Assembly (NCBI GenBank): GCA_900128395.1
Contig: LT649410.1
Coordinates: 1-27,783 of the forward strand
DNA from: Stramenopiles sp. TOSAG23-2
Taxonomy: Eukaryota > Sar
Direction of reading: 5' to 3'
DNA: 27,783 nt
The notes below the pieces were generated by a model, which was not told where the DNA came from, ran no database searches, and saw nothing but the letters and a program-made list of their open reading frames with translations. A program made the position numbers and the translations under genes. This document shows, one piece after another, positions 25,397 to 27,783 of this stretch. Position 1 is the stretch's first letter; each line of letters starts with the position of its first letter.

Positions 25397-27523
25397 ATGC
25401 AAACACGAACAGATGCATTTTTTTCGAGTAACTATGCTCCACAAAATAGAAATAACAATAATAATAATAATAACAATATTAGTGGAATAAATGGTGATGG
25501 AAATAACTCACCAACCACTTCTTTTCGCCGTGTATATGATCGTAAAGGCAGTCAGCCACATATAAACCATCCTACGAATATTAATAGTGGTAATAGTAAT
25601 GGAACACTTACATCTCCGCATCAAATAAGTAGAAAAAATCCAAATAGTAGTAGTGGTAGCAATAATAATAGTAATAACATTGGTGTTGGAACTAATAATA
25701 ATAATAATAATAATAGTAAAACCTCAAGCGCAATAAATAGCAATAATAAAAAAATGAATAATTTCAAAGGCATCAATAACAATTCAAGCCGTGTCAGATT
25801 GGCAGCAAGTCCTAGTCTACTCAATGAAAACACTGCGAAATTATTTAGGCAACGCGATAGTGATGTACGTCCTTCCCCTGTAAGAATGTCAAATTTAAAT
25901 CCATCATCTGTTGGTCAAAATATTTCAAGACCCAATAACAGAAGAATCAAATCGGATAATAACAATAATAATAGAATAGCACAACAAAATATGATTAAAC
26001 GAAGAATGTCGTTACAAGAACAAAATGCCATGATGAAAAATTACAATAACAGCATGGTATTATATCAATATGGCACAGTTGCTAATCAATGCAACCGTAT
26101 TAAAATGGATTTGAAAGAGTTAAAACGTTCTGTCTTATCGGAATGTAGATCGACCGGATCCTTCATTGAAAACAGTATGGCAGAAATAACTAAAAAAGCT
26201 TCTTTGTATGAAAATGATAGAGCAAGATTACGACAACGCCTTGCAAAGATGGAACGAGCAAATGGATTGTTGATGCGGGAGTTAATCCAGACAAAGGAGA
26301 CTTTGGCAGATGTCCAATCTGAACGCGATGTTTTAATTGATGAGTTGAAATTATGTGAAAAATTGGGTGGTGCTCCAATTCATGCTTTAAAAGCACGGGG
26401 TCAAGAATTAGCTGCAATGAGAGCACGTGCTGTATTAGCAAATACGAGGGAAAGAGAACGGAGACAAAAAAATAATTTAGGTATAGGTGGTAGAAAAAAT
26501 TCCGATGATGGTAATGATAATGATAAAGATGATGGAAAAGATACTGGTGAAGATAATAATAATAATAGTAACTTAAATATGAATGAAAAGGTGAACAGTA
26601 AGGATAACAAACGTATTAATACAAGTGGGAAGGCAAGTAATGATAATGATAAAGGGAAGAATAAGAACGATACGGATACAACTTCCTCCTCTTCCGCTAA
26701 GGAAAGCGACGATATAAAAGCCCTTTTTTATCGATGTATTAATAATTCGTTCTTGTTAATACAAATTGATGATATTGAATTTAACCAATTATTATCACAT
26801 CTGCGCACTGGCAATGGGCGCGAAGCTTTTGCATATGCATTACATCGACATAAATTGCCGGATAACGAGCCACCAAAATCAGTATCGGAAAGCGCCTTTG
26901 AAATGATTTCGTATTTAATGAAAGAATGTTTAGATCAATGTTCAAATGCTACACCACCTGATTATCGTGTTGCGCAAATGCTAATGAGTATGGAGATGTC
27001 CTTTTGTATGCCTGGAAAAGCAGGGGAAGATGACTTCATATTTTTAAACCAGCGTATTTCAAAAAATGCTATATGGAAGGATGTAGCATTTTGGGAGGAA
27101 GCTTTTTTTTCTGCTTTAGAAAGTATAAGGAAGGTCGATGCATCACAATTTCCTAATTTAACGCCAGCAGAACAACGTAGATTTATAGAGAATGAACAAT
27201 CTGTGGTTTTGCAATTGATATATTCATTTAAACTCAGAATGCAAAAATTGAAAGTGAAAAAAAAATCCATGAATGCTTTATTAATACGATTATGTAAAAT
27301 TCATGACATACCAGAAGGAAAGATTATTCCTATTGGCCCAGCAAATGGACAACAACAGCCGCAGCAAAATATGGAGCAACAAGAAGGTTATGCGACAAAT
27401 ATGAATAGTATTGACCACCCGAACAATTATAAAAGAGTTAGAGATCAATCAATTGATCAAATTGATACAACTGTTGAGAATTATACTTTAGAGATGCACG
27501 ATCCTGAAGTTGCAGATATTTGA
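25397..27523 (+). CDS. Asn-rich coiled-coil protein with SBF/KIAA0513-like C-terminal region
   Basis: A 708-residue protein. The N-terminal 200 residues are Asn/Ser-rich low complexity with basic patches. Residues about 230-345 are a predicted coiled coil (LRQRLAKMERANGLLMRELIQTKETL, then RDVLIDELKLCEKL, and AMRARAVLANTRERERRQ). A second Asn/Asp/Lys-rich linker covers about 350-435. The conserved-looking C-terminal domain (about 437-655) is helical. It includes LMSMEMSFCM, then FLNQRISKNAIWKDVAFWEEAFFSAL, then a closing helix FKLRMQKLKVKKKSMNALL. The IW-x-FW-x-AFF pattern recalls the region shared by KIAA0513 and the SBF/MTMR5-13 proteins. No catalytic domain is seen. The likely role is scaffold or trafficking adaptor, by inference only. 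The ATG at 25397 directly follows TA repeats. No intron is needed. Confidence 0.72.
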   Translation: MQTRTDAFFSSNYAPQNRNNNNNNNNNISGINGDGNNSPTTSFRRVYDRKGSQPHINHPTNINSGNSNGTLTSPHQISRKNPNSSSGSNNNSNNIGVGTNNNNNNNSKTSSAINSNNKKMNNFKGINNNSSRVRLAASPSLLNENTAKLFRQRDSDVRPSPVRMSNLNPSSVGQNISRPNNRRIKSDNNNNNRIAQQNMIKRRMSLQEQNAMMKNYNNSMVLYQYGTVANQCNRIKMDLKELKRSVLSECRSTGSFIENSMAEITKKASLYENDRARLRQRLAKMERANGLLMRELIQTKETLADVQSERDVLIDELKLCEKLGGAPIHALKARGQELAAMRARAVLANTRERERRQKNNLGIGGRKNSDDGNDNDKDDGKDTGEDNNNNSNLNMNEKVNSKDNKRINTSGKASNDNDKGKNKNDTDTTSSSSAKESDDIKALFYRCINNSFLLIQIDDIEFNQLLSHLRTGNGREAFAYALHRHKLPDNEPPKSVSESAFEMISYLMKECLDQCSNATPPDYRVAQMLMSMEMSFCMPGKAGEDDFIFLNQRISKNAIWKDVAFWEEAFFSALESIRKVDASQFPNLTPAEQRRFIENEQSVVLQLIYSFKLRMQKLKVKKKSMNALLIRLCKIHDIPEGKIIPIGPANGQQQPQQNMEQQEGYATNMNSIDHPNNYKRVRDQSIDQIDTTVENYTLEMHDPEVADI

Positions 27524-27783
27524 AAATCGTAAAAAATGTGTGGATGGAGTGACATTTAAATATATATACCGAGTATATATATATGTACATAAAAAATATA
27601 ATTATATCGTATCATAATAATTTACGCATAATTTATTGTTTTAATTTATGATACTCATGATAATTCCTACTCTTCAAAAGAATATACAATAACTGAAATA
27701 ATCTATCTCACACTAATGTGTTGATATTCCCATAATAAGAGAAAACCAATGAAGGTATATATAATATTAATAATATATATGAG
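27524..27783. other. AT-rich right edge
   Basis: TA-rich, non-coding as far as can be seen; nothing recognised. Confidence 0.4.

Noticed and set aside
1-27783. CRISPR arrays, tRNA or rRNA genes, intact transposons, viral genes
   Set aside because: Looked for by eye on both strands; no regularly spaced repeats, cloverleaf with conserved T-loop, transposase or viral hallmark was found.

Overview
The window is nuclear DNA from an AT-rich, intron-poor, unicellular eukaryote. Supporting signs are two short GT-AG introns with GTAAGT donors and CTAAC branch-like boxes, eukaryote-only protein families, and no operons or Shine-Dalgarno-led genes. A CEP78-like centriolar protein and a kinesin suggest a cell with centrioles or flagella. 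AP-4 epsilon, a GlcNAc-transferase I and a signal-peptide PDI show an elaborate secretory pathway with probable complex N-glycans. Asn-rich runs (AAT/AAC) occur in most large proteins. A flagellated protist or alga, possibly a stramenopile, would fit, but the sequence alone does not fix the lineage.

Layout. 1-1163: a small Cys-rich membrane protein (380-622) and a decayed copy of the 3' end of the neighbouring PDI gene (about 759-955). 1164-2378 (-): PDI-like protein. 3093-5289 (+): kinesin with one intron and a C-terminal SAM-like domain. 5410-6189 (-): lysine-tailed beta-propeller-like protein. 6542-8038 (-): Gfo/Idh/MocA oxidoreductase fused to an L-rhamnose mutarotase domain. 8023-10758 (-): EF-hand Na+/Ca2+ exchanger-like (NCL) protein whose CDS overlaps the fusion gene by 16 bases and seems to lack its last membrane segment. 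11364-12104 (+): ZMAT2/Snu23 splicing factor. 12391-12927 (+): small secreted orphan. 13102-16350 (-): AP-4 epsilon. 17138-19507 (+): CEP78-like LRR protein. 19766-20164 (-): double-CDGSH iron-sulfur protein with a C-terminal membrane segment. 20928-22574 (+): GlcNAc-transferase I (MGAT1). 22700-22947: perfect 124-bp tandem duplication. 23242-24914 (+): secreted clan GH-A-type glycosidase with one intron. 25397-27523 (+): Asn-rich coiled-coil protein with an SBF/KIAA0513-like C-terminus.

Most genes are housekeeping. PDI, MGAT1, the secreted glycosidase and AP-4 all act in the ER/Golgi/post-Golgi route. The kinesin and CEP78 act on microtubules and centrioles. No CRISPR array, phage, plasmid or intact transposon is present.

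The least ordinary signals are: (1) the oxidoreductase-rhamnose mutarotase fusion and its CDS overlap with a truncated exchanger; (2) GC-rich elements shared between otherwise AT-rich divergent promoter regions (about 2796-2860, 16676-16860, 20275-20341), one with a perfect 13-bp-arm palindrome followed by 9-bp CCWGGAATG units; (3) a CAGGTA/TACCTG word recurring in the non-coding DNA.
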